Notes: generated by a model from the sequence alone, not told the origin. A stretch of 64,000 nucleotides of DNA from an uncultured Bacteroidota bacterium (GCA_937934705.1 CALGYY010000117.1:1-64000), one strand, 5' to 3'. Positions 1 to 7,039 are shown, counted from the first letter of the stretch. Numbers and translations are program-made.

Positions 1-387
1 GTTGAGATTTCCTTCGTTATAATGTTTTTCCGATAATATTTTACCGTTATTATCATACTTAATCCACAAACTATCCCTTTTATTATTTTTAATGAAGAAA
101 CGCTCTCTAAGGTAAATCTTCGTTGTATCATGAGGGGAATTAAACAAAAGATATTGTCCGTCTGGGAGGCTGGGAAGCGAGTCTGGCAACCCACGATAAT
201 ATTCGGGATACCTACCTCTGTCAACATTGATGATGTTGTCTGGTTGATAAATAGCTGTAACTGAATCCCCATTAAAAATCATTTTGCGAACCTCGGTTAT
301 GCCAGCGAAGCCAATGAGTTCTTCCTGGGCGTTTGTTGCGTGGGGCAACAAGCAGATTCCAATGATTATAACTAGGTTTAATCTCAT
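1..387 (-). CDS. Secreted MORN/YwqK-like protein (3' end outside window)
   Basis: The ATG at 385-387 opens a frame of 129 codons that stays open to the left edge, so the C-terminus is missing from the window. The first 20 or so residues form a signal peptide: a hydrophobic stretch ending in ATNAQ, with no lipobox cysteine, which suggests SPase I cleavage and export. The last visible residues, YDNNGKILSEKHYNEG, fit the repeating Y-x-x-x-G pattern of MORN_2/YwqK-type proteins. Some members of that family are annotated as antitoxin or immunity proteins, but most have no known role. The gene is AT-rich and lies head-to-tail with two lipoprotein genes on the same strand. The MORN-like assignment rests on a single repeat and is tentative; that it is a coding exported protein is much firmer. 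Confidence 0.7.
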   Translation of the reverse strand, partial: MRLNLVIIIGICLLPHATNAQEELIGFAGITEVRKMIFNGDSVTAIYQPDNIINVDRGRYPEYYRGLPDSLPSLPDGQYLLFNSPHDTTKIYLRERFFIKNNKRDSLWIKYDNNGKILSEKHYNEGNLN

Positions 388-412
388 AATTTAATTCAGC
401 AACAACATATTT

Positions 413-949
413 TTATTGTTTAGTTTTTTTGTTGCACAAAAAGGTCGATGTGTCGAGTTCCTCTATCCTGAAAACACCTATTGTTCCAGTGTCCCAAGCA
501 TACGTTGAATAGCCAACTCTGCAAGCTGATTCAATAAGAACAAAACCCAAGGTGTCGTTGATGTAATAAAAACAATTGACGTCATACGCGTTAGGGTCGT
601 CGTAGTAATACTTCTTGATTTTATATGTCCGATTTCTTTTATAGAAATTCTTACTCCCCCTGAGGATGCATGTGTCTTTATCAATAAAAATGATTGAGTC
701 TTGTTCGCGCGAAATTTGAAGAATATAATTTGCCTTGACTCGTGTACTATCAAAAAGTGGTTTGTAGGTAAAAACAATTTTATCCATTGTCACAGCCCTG
801 CTAAGTTTTAAGTATACAGTGTTGGCATCTGTTTTCCCATAATGCACCAAAACTTTGCAAATAGTGTCATTGATTAAATCTTCGGAGCCAGAATAGTTGC
901 CGCACGAAGATAATAACAGAAGAATGAAAAACGTATTGTAGAATTTCAT
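413..949 (-). CDS. Hypothetical lipoprotein
   Basis: I do not recognise this family. Starting at the ATG at 947-949 gives 178 residues with a lipoprotein signal peptide, MKFYNTFFILLLLSSCGNYS, whose cysteine at residue 16 follows L-S-S as in a SPase II lipobox. A longer frame starts at 997 but would put 16 polar residues before the signal, so I prefer 949. The mature part has several paired hydrophobic strands and ends in a Lys/Asn-rich tail, and looks like a small beta-rich envelope or surface lipoprotein. The C-terminal third carries cysteines in NCFYY and ESACRVG that could form a disulfide. It is AT-rich, like its neighbours, and lies 25 bases upstream of the partial MORN-like gene on the same strand. 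Function cannot be inferred. Confidence 0.75.
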   Translation of the reverse strand: MKFYNTFFILLLLSSCGNYSGSEDLINDTICKVLVHYGKTDANTVYLKLSRAVTMDKIVFTYKPLFDSTRVKANYILQISREQDSIIFIDKDTCILRGSKNFYKRNRTYKIKKYYYDDPNAYDVNCFYYINDTLGFVLIESACRVGYSTYAWDTGTIGVFRIEELDTSTFLCNKKTKQ

Positions 950-1064
950 TTTCAAATCTGGTGATTTTGATGTGCTAATATAATCACGTTCATACAAAAA
1001 CCCGACATTCCCAAATCATCCAATTTCACTTGATGCGTGAGAATTAGATAAACATTCTTTTCGC

Positions 1065-1664
1065 TCATGGTATTGTATATATCCGTTTCAATTTGTTGTC
1101 TTTGATGACTGAAATGAATGACCCTGCGAATTTGTCATATTGGTAATCATATGTTTCATGCGGCCAATAATCCCTTTTTAAAAAAGGCGTCGTCTCAATT
1201 TCTATATAACCGATGATTGTGTCGTTGATTTTAAGATTCAAATCTTTTAGCAACAATTTCTGAGATTTTAGATTAGCTAAAAAGCGCCCTGTCGGTTTGC
1301 CTGAGAATTTATACTGATTCCCAATATCGGTAACGTATTCCAGTTTTGTTTCAAAGGTACTATCATGGATGTAGATGGTAATAAAACTATCTGGATTTTC
1401 ATAATATAGAATGACTGTATCATTGCTAATGTAACTATCAAAGCATAACATGCATGTATCAGCATATGTTGAGTCACTGCAAAATTCGTTTTTGACAATA
1501 TCATTCAGGCCATAGAATTCGTTGGGCCATTGGTGATTTTTTAGCCAAGGATGGCTCGTAATCGTATAATTGAAATCTTTGTCAACGGTTATTCTGTGTT
1601 TTTCTTCAGAACAAGCTGATAAAATGAAAAGAACAAACGTCAATATTTTAAGCTTGATTCTCAT
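1065..1664 (-). CDS. Hypothetical lipoprotein
   Basis: This frame encodes 199 residues beginning MRIKLKILTFVLFILSACSE, a clear SPase II signal with the lipidated cysteine at residue 18. No family is recognised. The mature part is rich in aromatic residues and Asp/Thr, with a DTCMLC motif near residue 70 and a WPHETYDYQYDKF segment near the C-terminus. It ends in a likely beta strand (SFISVIKDNKLKRIYTIP). It is predicted to be anchored in the inner or outer membrane and exposed to the periplasm or surface. It is one of a run of AT-rich lipoprotein genes on this strand. A plus-strand frame overlaps its 5' end at 1570-1947, but that frame looks like antisense shadow. Coding confidence is high because of the signal peptide; role unknown. 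Confidence 0.75.
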   Translation of the reverse strand: MRIKLKILTFVLFILSACSEEKHRITVDKDFNYTITSHPWLKNHQWPNEFYGLNDIVKNEFCSDSTYADTCMLCFDSYISNDTVILYYENPDSFITIYIHDSTFETKLEYVTDIGNQYKFSGKPTGRFLANLKSQKLLLKDLNLKINDTIIGYIEIETTPFLKRDYWPHETYDYQYDKFAGSFISVIKDNKLKRIYTIP

Positions 1665-1818
1665 TCATCTATGGTCGTTTATTATTCTTCACTCTATTCC
1701 TTTCGCCACAATATTCAACTTTTCTAAAGACCCTCACATAGTTATCAGCGTTGGTGATGAGGGAGATGATTCATTTCATGCTTGTCTTGTTTTTAAAGAA
1801 TGTATGTTCATATTCGCG

Positions 1819-2631
1819 TTACATCTGAACCTCGTGAATCAGTTTTTCATGTCTAACGACTTGCTTCCCCCAGTAATCCAATTCAAAAAACTCTTCGGAA
1901 ATCAGGTCGCCAAATTCATCATATTCACAGTTATTCTCAAACACTAAGCGTCCATCCTGATACGAAGTGTTGCAAATCATTCGGTTGCTTTGGTCGTATT
2001 CATAATTCTCCGTGATTGTAAAGTTGTCAATGTAGTTGGTTTCCTCCTTTTTAATAACGTTTCCCTTAGAGTCATATTCGAAGGACTCCATCTTGCTCAG
2101 GTTGCCGTCTATGTAGTGTTTTCCGTGTTTGAGTCTGTCAAAATCATCAAAGAATCTCTCATACTTCGAAATCTCATTATTCTCTGAATCCAATTCTATT
2201 TCTGCTTGCAATCGCCCGCTTTCATCAAGCAGATACAGCTCATAGCCGATAATCTCCCCGTTCTCATCTCTAATCGTTGCTTTATCTGCGTTGCCTATGT
2301 CAGTGAAGGAAAACTCCTTGATGGTTTTCTCTCCTCCATGAAATTCCATCTCTTGAGTACAAATTTCGCCTGATTCATCCTTTGAATATATGTGTCGCTC
2401 AAGCAATTCATCTGAGGGGTCATATTCAATGTATTCCTTTACCTCACCAGTATCAAAATACCTGTAGATTCTCTTGCAAACCACATTTGATTCAGCATCA
2501 TATTCAGTCTCATCGAGAGTATACCCGTTAGAATCAACAGTTCGTGTCTTATAAAGAATACGACTTGTTTCGTATTTGTTTACGTCAAGCGTAATTTTGG
2601 TTGTAATCCAGTGCTTCATGTTGAATGACAA
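1819..2631 (-). CDS. YD/MORN-like repeat protein, cytoplasmic
   Basis: The 270-residue product has no signal peptide and starts MSFNMKHW; residue 5 (ATG at 2617-2619) is an equally possible start. Almost the whole length is made of loosely repeated units of about 20-25 residues with the pattern Y-x-Y-D-x-x-G-x-L/V, for example YDSKGNVIKKEE, YDQSNRMICNTSYQDG and YDEFGDLISEEFFEL. This is typical of YD/RHS-type and MORN-like beta-sheet repeats. The protein is strongly acidic. RHS and MORN repeats occur in toxin shells, in immunity proteins and in many uncharacterised Bacteroidota proteins, so the repeat type does not give the function. No toxin domain is visible. It lies in the AT-rich block, on the same strand as the lipoproteins at 413 and 1065. 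Confidence 0.75.
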   Translation of the reverse strand: MSFNMKHWITTKITLDVNKYETSRILYKTRTVDSNGYTLDETEYDAESNVVCKRIYRYFDTGEVKEYIEYDPSDELLERHIYSKDESGEICTQEMEFHGGEKTIKEFSFTDIGNADKATIRDENGEIIGYELYLLDESGRLQAEIELDSENNEISKYERFFDDFDRLKHGKHYIDGNLSKMESFEYDSKGNVIKKEETNYIDNFTITENYEYDQSNRMICNTSYQDGRLVFENNCEYDEFGDLISEEFFELDYWGKQVVRHEKLIHEVQM

Positions 2632-2739
2632 GACTTAGGTGTTTAAAGGCCCTGGAATAACTTAACCTACAGTAGTATCTTGTGCACAAAAACTCCATTG
2701 AGGTTGAATTTAATCAGGGATAGTAATAAGTTCAGAGTA

Positions 2740-3057
2740 CTAACGTATCATCTCTGACCTAATTTTTATAAGCTGCAAATCGCTTTTGCTCTCCAAACTT
2801 TCCATGAGTATTAAATCGATTTTTAATAAAAAGTAAAGGGTGCTTTGTTGCCACTCTTTTTTATTCACTCCTGTTGTAAAAAGATTCCCTGGCAGATGCT
2901 CAACTTAATTCTCAAGGTCATCAAAAACTACCATAAGGAAGCGATTGCTATTCCAGGATTCCTTCCAATCGTCGAATAATTCATCCGCTAATAATTCCCC
3001 AGCAATGGCTTTTGTGAGCAACTTTTTTATAGTCTGAATTTCTCTGATAGATATCAT
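2740..3057 (-). pseudogene. Small gene interrupted by an in-frame TAA
   Basis: Reading leftwards from the ATG at 3055-3057 gives 50 residues beginning MISIREIQTIKKLLTKAIAG and ending MVVFDDLEN, then TAA at 2905-2907. The same frame continues without another stop for 54 more codons (VEHLPGNLFTTGVNKKEWQQ and onwards, ending KIRSEMIR) to TAG at 2740-2742. Both halves have protein-like composition and join naturally as one protein of about 105 residues. The simplest reading is therefore one small cytoplasmic gene inactivated by a single stop codon. Alternatives are a genuine 50-residue protein, or a sequencing error at the TAA. I do not recognise the family. It accounts for most of the 580-base gap between 2632 and 3212; the rest of that gap is AT-rich with no other signal I can support. 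Confidence 0.6.
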
Positions 3058-3272
3058 AACAGTTCCTTGCTCTAAGATTGGTCAGCGTTGTTAACTAATT
3101 GTCACAGTAATACTCGCACCACTATAAAACTACAAAAAATCTCATCTAAGATAATTAGATTCATCAAAATTTCGTTCTTTTATACTAGAATTCAACATAA
3201 TATTAATATTTTGTGGGAGTTTGGGGGATTTTGAATAATTTTAAAAGGTGGAACGTACACGGATTCTCAGTA

Positions 3273-3857
3273 ATGACAAAATATCTGATAGGGATTTTTT
3301 TTGCTGTTTTTTTATTGACACAATCCTGTGGTCAATTTTCATCTCCAGGCACAGATTTGAAAGTAAATAACGAGGAGGAAACACTCACTGGGTCGAACTA
3401 TGATAGACACCAATGGTTTGAGGATTTTGAATATGTGTCATTAGAGCAGTATAGAGAAGCAATCTCCGCCAGCAATAAAGTAATCGCTTTCAATTGGAAC
3501 GATGGGGAAACTAACCCAGCAAATGCGTACTGGTATGCGGTTGATGCTTATGGCAAATTTGATAATAGCACAGGGAAGAGAATAGAATTAGATGAGGAGC
3601 AACGGTTGGAGATAATCTCATTATTGACGGATTCTACAAATTACGACAACGCTGACGCTGGTGGGATTTATTTCATTCCGCATATTGCATTTGTTTTTTA
3701 TAGAATTGATAGCATTGTCGGGCAAGCGAATATCAGTTTTTTTCGTTTCCCTTCATTGAGGAATGTCCCAAAAAACAAGCAGACCGCATTTAGCAAAAGA
3801 GGGTTTACAGAGATTAGGGCTTTTTGTTCTACTATTGGATTAAGAATAATTGAGTAA
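3273..3857 (+). CDS. Hypothetical lipoprotein
   Basis: The open frame begins at 3213, but the ATG at 3273 gives a proper lipoprotein signal, MTKYLIGIFFAVFLLTQSCG, with the lipobox cysteine at residue 19. The product is then 194 residues. No named family is recognised. The C-terminal half has an arrangement often seen in small Bacteroidota proteins of unknown role: a helix reading LDEEQRLEIISLL, then IPHIAFVFYRID, a strand ending in ISFF, and a final FSKRGFTEIRAF helix. This fits a compact alpha/beta domain. It opens the plus-strand half of the AT-rich block and is followed by two further lipoprotein genes in the same direction, with an untranslated gap of about 100 bases before the next. Confidence 0.75.
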   Translation: MTKYLIGIFFAVFLLTQSCGQFSSPGTDLKVNNEEETLTGSNYDRHQWFEDFEYVSLEQYREAISASNKVIAFNWNDGETNPANAYWYAVDAYGKFDNSTGKRIELDEEQRLEIISLLTDSTNYDNADAGGIYFIPHIAFVFYRIDSIVGQANISFFRFPSLRNVPKNKQTAFSKRGFTEIRAFCSTIGLRIIE

Positions 3858-3961
3858 TATTATCAGAGAAAAGAGTCACTTTGGTGGAGAAATGAATGGA
3901 TGAAATAATGCATCGACTAAAATCTCACGTATAATAGCTAAACACCTTTAATAAATATTCC

Positions 3962-4732
3962 ATGCGATACATGAATTACGTTGGCTTGATGTTAATTGTG
4001 ACGCTTTTACTGTCAAATTGCCGAAGTTCTAATACAGCTGATTCAGAAAAATCATTACAGGTCATTGAAGACAACAACAAATTGCTTGAAAACCAAATCA
4101 ACTCGATTGAGAAATCGTTTAAAGCGCTCGATTCAATTGCCTATACGACAGAATACTGGTATAAGTTCTATGTTCAATTAAAAGCAAGTTCAGATAGTCT
4201 TATTTTGAATTTGAAAACGGACAAGTTTTCTAGTTCGCTTGAAAGTTATATTAAGACCTTCCCTTGCGAACTATTAGAGGTTGCCGATGAATTGAATGGA
4301 ATAAAACACATACAAGAAGAAGTTCCAAATGCAGTGATAATAAATAAAATCAGAGCTATAGAACTGCGAATTGCTAATTACTATTTTGAAGCATATTCAT
4401 CTGGTAGTTTTTGGCGGTTTACAGGAATATGGCCTGTTGTTGTATCCTCAAATGATAACATTAAACTGGGGGATAGTTTTTCAGCGAAGGTTTATCTAGC
4501 AGGAATGAATGATATGATTTCCACAAGCGTATTCCTGTGTGAGGACATAGACACCAACACTTTTGAAATGCTAGGTAAAATAGATACGCTTGTTGTTAAA
4601 GATGGCGTGGCCATAATAAATTTAAAGACCGTGAAAAGGGGGAAGAACAAAATACAAGGAGCGTTCTTTTATAACAGGCCATCGGGCTCTAAAGCAGGAT
4701 TCCCCTTTGTTAAGGAATTTACTGTATACTGA
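3962..4732 (+). CDS. Lipoprotein with a GldM-like C-terminal beta domain
   Basis: The 256-residue product starts MRYMNYVGLMLIVTLLLSNC, a SPase II signal with the cysteine at residue 20; residue 4 is an alternative start. Residues 30-160 look helical, with heptad-like stretches such as IEKSFKALDSI. Residues 165-256 resemble the immunoglobulin-like beta domains of the gliding/T9SS motor protein GldM: a WPVVVSSNDNIKLGDSF entry, AKVYLAG, a central VVKDGVAIINL strand, a KRGKNKIQGAF turn and a closing FPFVKEFTV. In GldM those domains project through the periplasm from an inner-membrane anchor. This protein has instead a lipid anchor and only one such domain. The resemblance is pattern-based and was not confirmed by a profile search. 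It is 11 bases upstream of the next lipoprotein gene, so the two are probably cotranscribed. Confidence 0.7.
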   Translation: MRYMNYVGLMLIVTLLLSNCRSSNTADSEKSLQVIEDNNKLLENQINSIEKSFKALDSIAYTTEYWYKFYVQLKASSDSLILNLKTDKFSSSLESYIKTFPCELLEVADELNGIKHIQEEVPNAVIINKIRAIELRIANYYFEAYSSGSFWRFTGIWPVVVSSNDNIKLGDSFSAKVYLAGMNDMISTSVFLCEDIDTNTFEMLGKIDTLVVKDGVAIINLKTVKRGKNKIQGAFFYNRPSGSKAGFPFVKEFTVY

Positions 4733-4743
4733 GATAAATAAGG

Positions 4744-5352
4744 ATGGGGAAAGGGAACATCCATATGTCTTTCAAAGGCACCTGTTTGCAAAGCAACGTG
4801 AGAACTCATCTGATAGTCCTTCTCTTGGGGTCCTTCATGATTAGTGCCTGTTCAAATGACCAGCAGCGAACTTGGTGCTATAGTGAGGTCTTTGAATATG
4901 TTGATGAACAGAATCCCTCCGATACTTGTTACTTCTATGCGTATACCGACCTTGATGCCGCAATAAGCTGTGCAAAAGTTCAAAAGAAAAACATTCTGGT
5001 GATTTTTTCAGGTTGGGGGGTATTAGCTGTGCCAAAGCAGGAATGGAGAACACTTAGCTTATACAATGACAACGATTACATCCAATCAAACTTTGTCATA
5101 GCCTGGTTGCCTGTGGATGACAAAACATTGCTTAGCGACACCACCAGCATTGCCGTGTTTGATAACGATTCCATAAGGGTTAAAACTGTTGGCGGGAAAA
5201 ACTTGATGTTGGAACGCAACCTTCTCCAATCAACATCACAACCAGCTCTATGTTTTGTTGACACGAATCTTCAGAAAACAGGCGGCACAATAAGATACAC
5301 TAAGGACCGCAAGGAGGTTGAAGAGTTTATTAAGAGTGGTTTGTCGGAGTGA
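4744..5352 (+). CDS. Lipoprotein with a thioredoxin fold lacking CxxC
   Basis: The product is 202 residues from the first ATG; the ATG at 4765 would give 195. A hydrophobic stretch ends in the lipobox MISAC (cysteine 36). Residues 68-200 follow the C-terminal thioredoxin domain of DsbD-like proteins: DLDAAISCAKVQKKNILVIF, then GWG, the helix after the active site, LPVDDKTLL, and a cis-proline-type loop SQPALCFVDT. In the usual family the sequence after GWG is CVNC followed by RK; here residues 93-96 are VLAV followed by PK, so both redox cysteines are gone. It should therefore not act as a disulfide oxidoreductase and may bind a partner instead. It is the last gene of the plus-strand lipoprotein trio. 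Coding is clear; the DsbD-like reading is moderately strong. Confidence 0.75.
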   Translation: MGKGNIHMSFKGTCLQSNVRTHLIVLLLGSFMISACSNDQQRTWCYSEVFEYVDEQNPSDTCYFYAYTDLDAAISCAKVQKKNILVIFSGWGVLAVPKQEWRTLSLYNDNDYIQSNFVIAWLPVDDKTLLSDTTSIAVFDNDSIRVKTVGGKNLMLERNLLQSTSQPALCFVDTNLQKTGGTIRYTKDRKEVEEFIKSGLSE

Positions 5353-5512
5353 AAACAATATTCTGGGGACGTCTTGTTTCTTTAAATCTGGTCTTTTGTT
5401 AACCAGCTAGAATAACCATGGACCAATGGTGCTGGTAATGCGCCATCAGCAGGTGGCTAACCTATTCGAATCCTTCAAAGTATACTTCCTCAAAAAAAAT
5501 TCTGTTAAAAAA
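5353..5512. other. Non-coding gap, no gene seen
   Basis: This AT-rich stretch lies between the last island lipoprotein and the promoter of the helix-turn-helix gene. I see no open frame with coding character, no convincing terminator and no complete tRNA. A TTCGAAT stretch near 5465 recalls a tRNA T-loop, but its flanks do not pair. Confidence 0.5.
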
Positions 5513-5543
5513 TTGTTTTTTGGTTTGTAATTTCTTATATTTG
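5513..5543 (+). promoter_or_regulatory. Bacteroidota-type promoter of the HTH gene
   Basis: TTG at 5513-5515 is followed after 20 bases by TATATTTG at 5536-5543. This matches the phylum's -33 TTTG and -7 TAnnTTTG elements with normal spacing. Transcription would start near 5550 and give an untranslated leader of about 220 bases before the ATG at 5772. Confidence 0.6.
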
Positions 5544-5568
5544 TAGGACTTAAAAAAACATATTTTGG

Positions 5569-5607
5569 TAACGCGTTGAATAACAATTGATAACATGAGA
5601 CGCGTTA
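5569..5607 (+). promoter_or_regulatory. Inverted repeat in the HTH gene leader
   Basis: TAACGCGT at 5569-5576 is repeated in inverted form as ACGCGTTA at 5600-5607, with 23 bases between the arms. It lies about 20 bases after the predicted transcription start, so it could be a leader hairpin or an operator for the downstream DNA-binding protein. A second weak hairpin (GACCTT 5646-5651 with AAGGTC 5660-5665) follows in the leader. Confidence 0.45.
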
Positions 5608-5771
5608 TTTAACCAGATGATAATAAGCCAATGCTGTGGTGGCAAGACCTTGAATAAAAAAGGTCAACTTTTCCCCTCAGTCTCGCAATGGCCCAGTGAA
5701 TCAACCGCGTAAGCGTTTGTGTTTGGAGTCCTGTGAGAATGAGGGTTTTTTATTGTCACAACAACAGTAAA

Positions 5772-6071
5772 ATGGATAGAATTGAAAAAGCATTTAGTGA
5801 CGTAATGAGAGCAGTTGAGATTCTGAAGGCTGAAATTGACTTGAAGAAAAGGATGGACAACATCAGTGAGGTAGCAAAAAATGAAATAGGAAGCTCACGG
5901 GTGTTAAGCAGTGTGGAAGCATGCAGGGCAGCTATGATAACCCCTCCAACACTACGAAGGTACAGAGACGACGGCATCATAGAAACAAAAAGGGTTGGCA
6001 GCAGGGTGTTTTACAAGGAGGAAGATATTATGAGATTAGCCGCGCTGGTCCACCCAAGAAGAGTTCAATAG
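5772..6071 (+). CDS. MerR/excisionase-like HTH DNA-binding protein
   Basis: The ATG at 5772 gives a 99-residue protein; the frame extends upstream to a GTG at 5733, but the added residues (MRMRVFYCHNNSK) are not family-like. Residues 1-35 form an amphipathic helix (MDRIEKAFSDVMRAVEILKA) likely to dimerise. Residues 44-87 are a winged helix-turn-helix of the MerR/HTH_17 type: SSVEACRAAMITPPTLRRYR, then DDGIIETKRVG and the wing SRVFYKEEDI. Short proteins of this class act as excisionases or small regulators in mobile elements, binding DNA without any catalytic domain. It sits between an AT-rich block and the 3' end of a tRNA gene, which favours a recombination or island-regulation role. No integrase is visible in the window. 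It has its own promoter, a long leader with an inverted repeat, and a strong terminator. Confidence 0.8.
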   Translation: MDRIEKAFSDVMRAVEILKAEIDLKKRMDNISEVAKNEIGSSRVLSSVEACRAAMITPPTLRRYRDDGIIETKRVGSRVFYKEEDIMRLAALVHPRRVQ

Positions 6072-6098
6072 AAAACGTTGGAAAAGTGAATGAGCAAA

Positions 6099-6130
6099 AG
6101 AAGCTGGGCAATTACCCAGCTTCTTTTTTT
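6099..6130 (+). terminator. Intrinsic terminator of the HTH gene
   Basis: A perfect 10-base stem, AGAAGCTGGG at 6099-6108 with CCCAGCTTCT at 6115-6124, closes a 6-base loop and is followed by a run of T. It lies 27 bases after the stop of the HTH gene. Confidence 0.9.
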
Positions 6131-6181
6131 CTACGTTTTTTCTACATCTAAATGTAAACGACTGTATGTCAGAACTAAAAG

Positions 6182-6255
6182 TGGTCCCTGAAGGACTTGA
6201 ACCTTCGACCAATAGATTATGAGTCTACTGCTCTAACCAACTGAGCTAAGGGACC
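6182..6255 (-). tRNA. tRNA with CAU anticodon, probably tRNA-Ile2
   Basis: The 74-base minus-strand sequence folds as a full cloverleaf. It has a 7-bp acceptor (GGTCCCT with AGGGACC), D arm GCTC/GAGC with AGTTGGTTA, a 5-bp anticodon stem GTAGA/TCTAT around loop CTCATAA (anticodon CAT), variable TGGTC, T arm GAAGG/CCTTC around TTCAAGT, and discriminator A. CCA is not encoded. A CAU anticodon means elongator Met or AUA-reading Ile after lysidine modification. The acceptor has C4-G69 and C5-G68, which are TilS identity pairs, and the overall sequence resembles E. coli ileX more than metT, so Ile2 is favoured but not proven. The 3' end faces the AT-rich block, as expected of an integration site. 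Confidence 0.93.
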
Positions 6256-6284
6256 GGAGCGGAAAAACCGCTACTTTTGCGGGG

Positions 6285-6292
6285 CAAAGATA
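6285..6292 (-). promoter_or_regulatory. -7 element upstream of the tRNA gene
   Basis: On the minus strand this reads TATCTTTG, a perfect TAnnTTTG, 30 bases before the tRNA 5' end. A TTTG on the same strand at 6309-6312 could be the -33 element, but the 16-base spacing is short. Confidence 0.5.
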
Positions 6293-6385
6293 ATAAATTT
6301 GTGAAATGCAAAAGGGGGAAGGGTATCATCCCCCGAGCCTTTCTTCAATTGGAGCGTCTCACTAAATGAATCCGGAACCAAGACC

Positions 6386-7039
6386 ATGATCAGGAATATC
6401 ATATTTGATTTCGGGGGTGTGATCATCGATATTGATTTTCAGCGGACCATAGATGCTTTTAAGGTCATGGGCGCGAAGGATTTCGACCTCAGATTCAGCC
6501 AGGCTTCACAAAGCGGGATCTTCGACGAACTCGACAAAGGCCGCATCAGCGAAGATGAATTCACAGAAACCCTGCGGCAATGGCTGCCGCCCGGAATCAG
6601 CCGGGAAGAGGTGCGTGAAGCCTGGAACCGCATCATCCTCGACATTCCCTCAGAACGCATTCTCCTGCTGCAGTCGCTGAAAAACAATTACCGCACTTTC
6701 CTGCTGAGCAATACCAACAGCATTCACTACGCACTGTATACCGACGACCTGAAACGGCAGCACGGGATCTCCGGCCTTCACGCACTGTTTGAAAAGGTCT
6801 TTCTCTCTTTCGAACTGGGCATGCGCAAACCCGATCGGGAGATCTTTGAATATGTTTTCCGTGTGAGCGGGTGCAGCAGAGAAGAAAGCCTGTTCATCGA
6901 CGATTCCCTGCACATCGCCGAAGCTGCCTGTACTTACGGCATACCGGTGTATTGGCTGCAGAAGGGACAAGAGGTGGGTGATCTTTTCGAAGACGGCTTG
7001 CTCAGGAAGGATCTGGACATCTGGTTTCAGAAAGCCTGA
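6386..7039 (+). CDS. HAD-superfamily phosphatase (subfamily IA)
   Basis: The 217-residue product is a Mg-dependent haloacid dehalogenase-like hydrolase, probably a cytoplasmic sugar or nucleotide phosphatase of the YihX type. Motif I is IIFDFGGVIID with the nucleophile Asp8; the usual second Asp is a Gly, as in many DFGGV members. The helical cap follows at about residues 15-85. Motif II is LLSNTNS near residue 110, motif III is the Lys in MRKPDREIFEYV, and motif IV is LFIDDSLHIAEA. Length is normal. Its last 13 bases overlap convergently with dusB. Substrate cannot be predicted from sequence. Confidence 0.9.
   Translation: MIRNIIFDFGGVIIDIDFQRTIDAFKVMGAKDFDLRFSQASQSGIFDELDKGRISEDEFTETLRQWLPPGISREEVREAWNRIILDIPSERILLLQSLKNNYRTFLLSNTNSIHYALYTDDLKRQHGISGLHALFEKVFLSFELGMRKPDREIFEYVFRVSGCSREESLFIDDSLHIAEAACTYGIPVYWLQKGQEVGDLFEDGLLRKDLDIWFQKA

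Noticed and set aside
1570..1947. 125-codon plus-strand frame across the end of one lipoprotein gene
   Set aside because: It runs antisense to the lipoprotein at 1065 and the YD-repeat gene at 1819 and has no family features.
5400..5500. Possible tRNA fragment around TTCGAAT
   Set aside because: The five bases on each side (accta and ccttc) do not pair, and no D arm or anticodon arm is present.
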